From contig CBFIHS010000008.1 in assembly GCA_965662565.1 (NCBI GenBank), forward strand, positions 1 to 54,852: a stretch of DNA of 54,852 bases, in the 5' to 3' direction. A program made the translations under genes and the position numbers. Positions within the stretch are counted from its first letter, which is position 1, and every line of letters starts with the position of its first letter. Below, one piece after another: positions 53,790 through 54,852 of the stretch. Below the pieces are notes generated by a model. That model was not told the origin of the DNA. It ran no database searches and saw only the letters and a list, made by a program, of their open reading frames with translations. This DNA is from UBA5109 sp965662565. Its GTDB lineage: Bacteria > Pseudomonadota > Gammaproteobacteria > Pseudomonadales > Pseudohongiellaceae.

Positions 53790-54852
53790 ATGGATAATGA
53801 ATTAAATGAACTATATTCAGCTAAGGCAATCGTCCCTTCCTACGATGTTGATTTTTATGAAAACGATTTTATAAGTGATCAGCAAGAGCATTTTCGTGTA
53901 ATGCGCGAACTGGGCCCGGTAATATGGCTGCCCAGACACGGTAACTTTGCGATCACTCGCCATGCAGAGCTATCTGATGCTTTGCGAAACTGGCAGATTT
54001 TTTCATCTGCTCAAGGTGTTGCAGGTGACGATTTTGGTTGTCAATTTTCCCGTGGTGGCACTTTGACTTCGGACCCTCCTTTACACGACAAACTTCGAAA
54101 AGTATCGGTTGCGCCATTGCGTCCATCTGCCTTAAATTCCGAGCGCTCAGCGATTCAAAGCGAAGCCGCTCACATTGTTGAGGTATTAGTGGAACGGGGT
54201 AGTTTTGATGGTATAGCTGATCTTGCTAGACATCTCCCCCTAACAATAGTGACTGAATTCGTCGGCTTACCGGAGGATGGACGAGCCAACATGCTGAAAT
54301 GGGCTGACGCCGGCTTTAATATTTTGGGCTGCCAAAATGCGCGGGGGCAGGAAAGTTTAAAGTACGTCAAAGAAATGCGGGACTGGATCATTGAAAACGT
54401 GAACCCAGAGACAATGAAGCCGGGAAGCTGGTCTGCACAACTCTCTGAGTTGGCCGCCTCTGGCGAAATTCCGCAAGAGTACGTTTCGCTTGTCATGCGA
54501 GATTACCTTGGCCCGAGTCTCGATACAACCATCTCATCAACAGGGCAGCTATTGTATCAGTTGGGGCGCAATCCCGATCAATGGCAAAAATTACGCGATG
54601 ATCCCGCTTTAATTCCAAATGCGGTGCATGAAGCTGTGCGCCTGGCTTCGCCGGTGCGAAGCTTTACTCGAACCCTCACAGAAGACTACGAATTAAGCGG
54701 CATAATGTTGCCAAAAAATGCCCGTGTGATGATGCTTTACGCATGTGCAAACCGTGATGAGCGACAATTCGAAGCACCAGATCATTTTGACGTAACTCGT
54801 CAAAATAGCAGTCATTTAGGTTTTGGTACCGGCATACATATTTGTGAGGGGC
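53790..54852 (+). CDS. Cytochrome P450, 3' truncated by window
   Basis: A frame open from ATG 53790 to the window end, 354 codons. A soluble bacterial P450 is indicated by SDPPLHDKLRKV near residue 95, the K-helix ExxR (E281-A-V-R284), and the haem-binding FGTGIHICEG with the cysteine ligand Cys352. The I-helix reads GPSLDTT (residues 241-247), keeping the DTT but with Pro at the second position where most P450s have Gly. A GTG at 53778 is an alternative start; no strong Shine-Dalgarno precedes either. It follows the MarR gene on the same strand, so may belong to the same regulon. Confidence 0.92.
   Translation, partial: MDNELNELYSAKAIVPSYDVDFYENDFISDQQEHFRVMRELGPVIWLPRHGNFAITRHAELSDALRNWQIFSSAQGVAGDDFGCQFSRGGTLTSDPPLHDKLRKVSVAPLRPSALNSERSAIQSEAAHIVEVLVERGSFDGIADLARHLPLTIVTEFVGLPEDGRANMLKWADAGFNILGCQNARGQESLKYVKEMRDWIIENVNPETMKPGSWSAQLSELAASGEIPQEYVSLVMRDYLGPSLDTTISSTGQLLYQLGRNPDQWQKLRDDPALIPNAVHEAVRLASPVRSFTRTLTEDYELSGIMLPKNARVMMLYACANRDERQFEAPDHFDVTRQNSSHLGFGTGIHICEG

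Noticed and set aside
54170..54496. Minus-strand ORF of 108 codons
   Set aside because: It lies antisense inside the P450 gene, whose frame is well supported by motifs.
1..54852. Search for tRNA, rRNA, transposase, integrase and phage genes
   Set aside because: None was recognised by reading. Small RNAs and divergent tRNAs cannot be excluded without a covariance-model scan.

Overview
The window looks like chromosomal DNA of an AT-leaning gammaproteobacterium, probably marine and heterotrophic. The evidence is the conserved miaB-phoH-ybeY-corC-lnt and leuS-lptE-holA blocks, MiaE, EfpL (YeiP), SlyX, YgiQ and a DUF1820 protein, with an otherwise ordinary gammaproteobacterial gene set. The species cannot be named from this sequence. 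No rRNA, tRNA, CRISPR array, transposase or phage gene was seen.

Region 1 (1-37.7 kb) is mostly housekeeping. It opens with the 3' part of a DUF5916 outer-membrane protein. The minus-strand operon leuS-lptE-yceI-holA follows, with a YceI gene inserted between lptE and holA. Next come nhaA and the minus-strand operon phoH-ybeY-corC-lnt-DUF3301, which ends in the stump of a class III nucleotide cyclase; miaB lies upstream. Plus-strand genes for a DUF1820 protein, a Prx5-type peroxiredoxin, YgiQ and a PilZ protein come next. They are followed by a luciferase-like monooxygenase, ferrochelatase with a four-cysteine insert, SrkA kinase, a large M16 lipoprotein peptidase, a family-2-like glycosyltransferase and an RND efflux pair. 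Desaturase-miaE, slyX, a membrane-anchored cold-shock-domain protein, efpL and valS complete the region.

Region 2 (about 37.9-54.85 kb) is accessory. Nearly every product carries a signal peptide or lipobox. It encodes an NHL-type beta-propeller protein, a CHRD protein, a lipoprotein cytochrome c whose frame breaks into a PQQ-type propeller dehydrogenase, two SnoaL-like proteins and a metallo-beta-lactamase-fold lipoprotein. It also holds a cytochrome c protein with a copper type II monooxygenase-like region, a secreted companion protein, a Met/His-rich secreted protein and a cupin. A SulP anion transporter and a 4HBT thioesterase sit among them. The right end has a Rieske oxygenase, a divergent MarR regulator and a truncated cytochrome P450. 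Together this suggests oxidation of organic compounds in the periplasm and cytoplasm; the substrate is not visible in the sequence.

Non-coding structure is notable. A nearly identical 23-bp element precedes two separate operons of region 2. Three copies of a REP-like sequence (about 39.2, 43.4 and 45.35 kb), plus a related perfect hairpin at 51.74 kb, lie between genes of region 2. The Rieske gene has a consensus promoter flanked by two 14-bp palindromes 30 bp apart. Short tandem repeats occupy several intergenic spacers.
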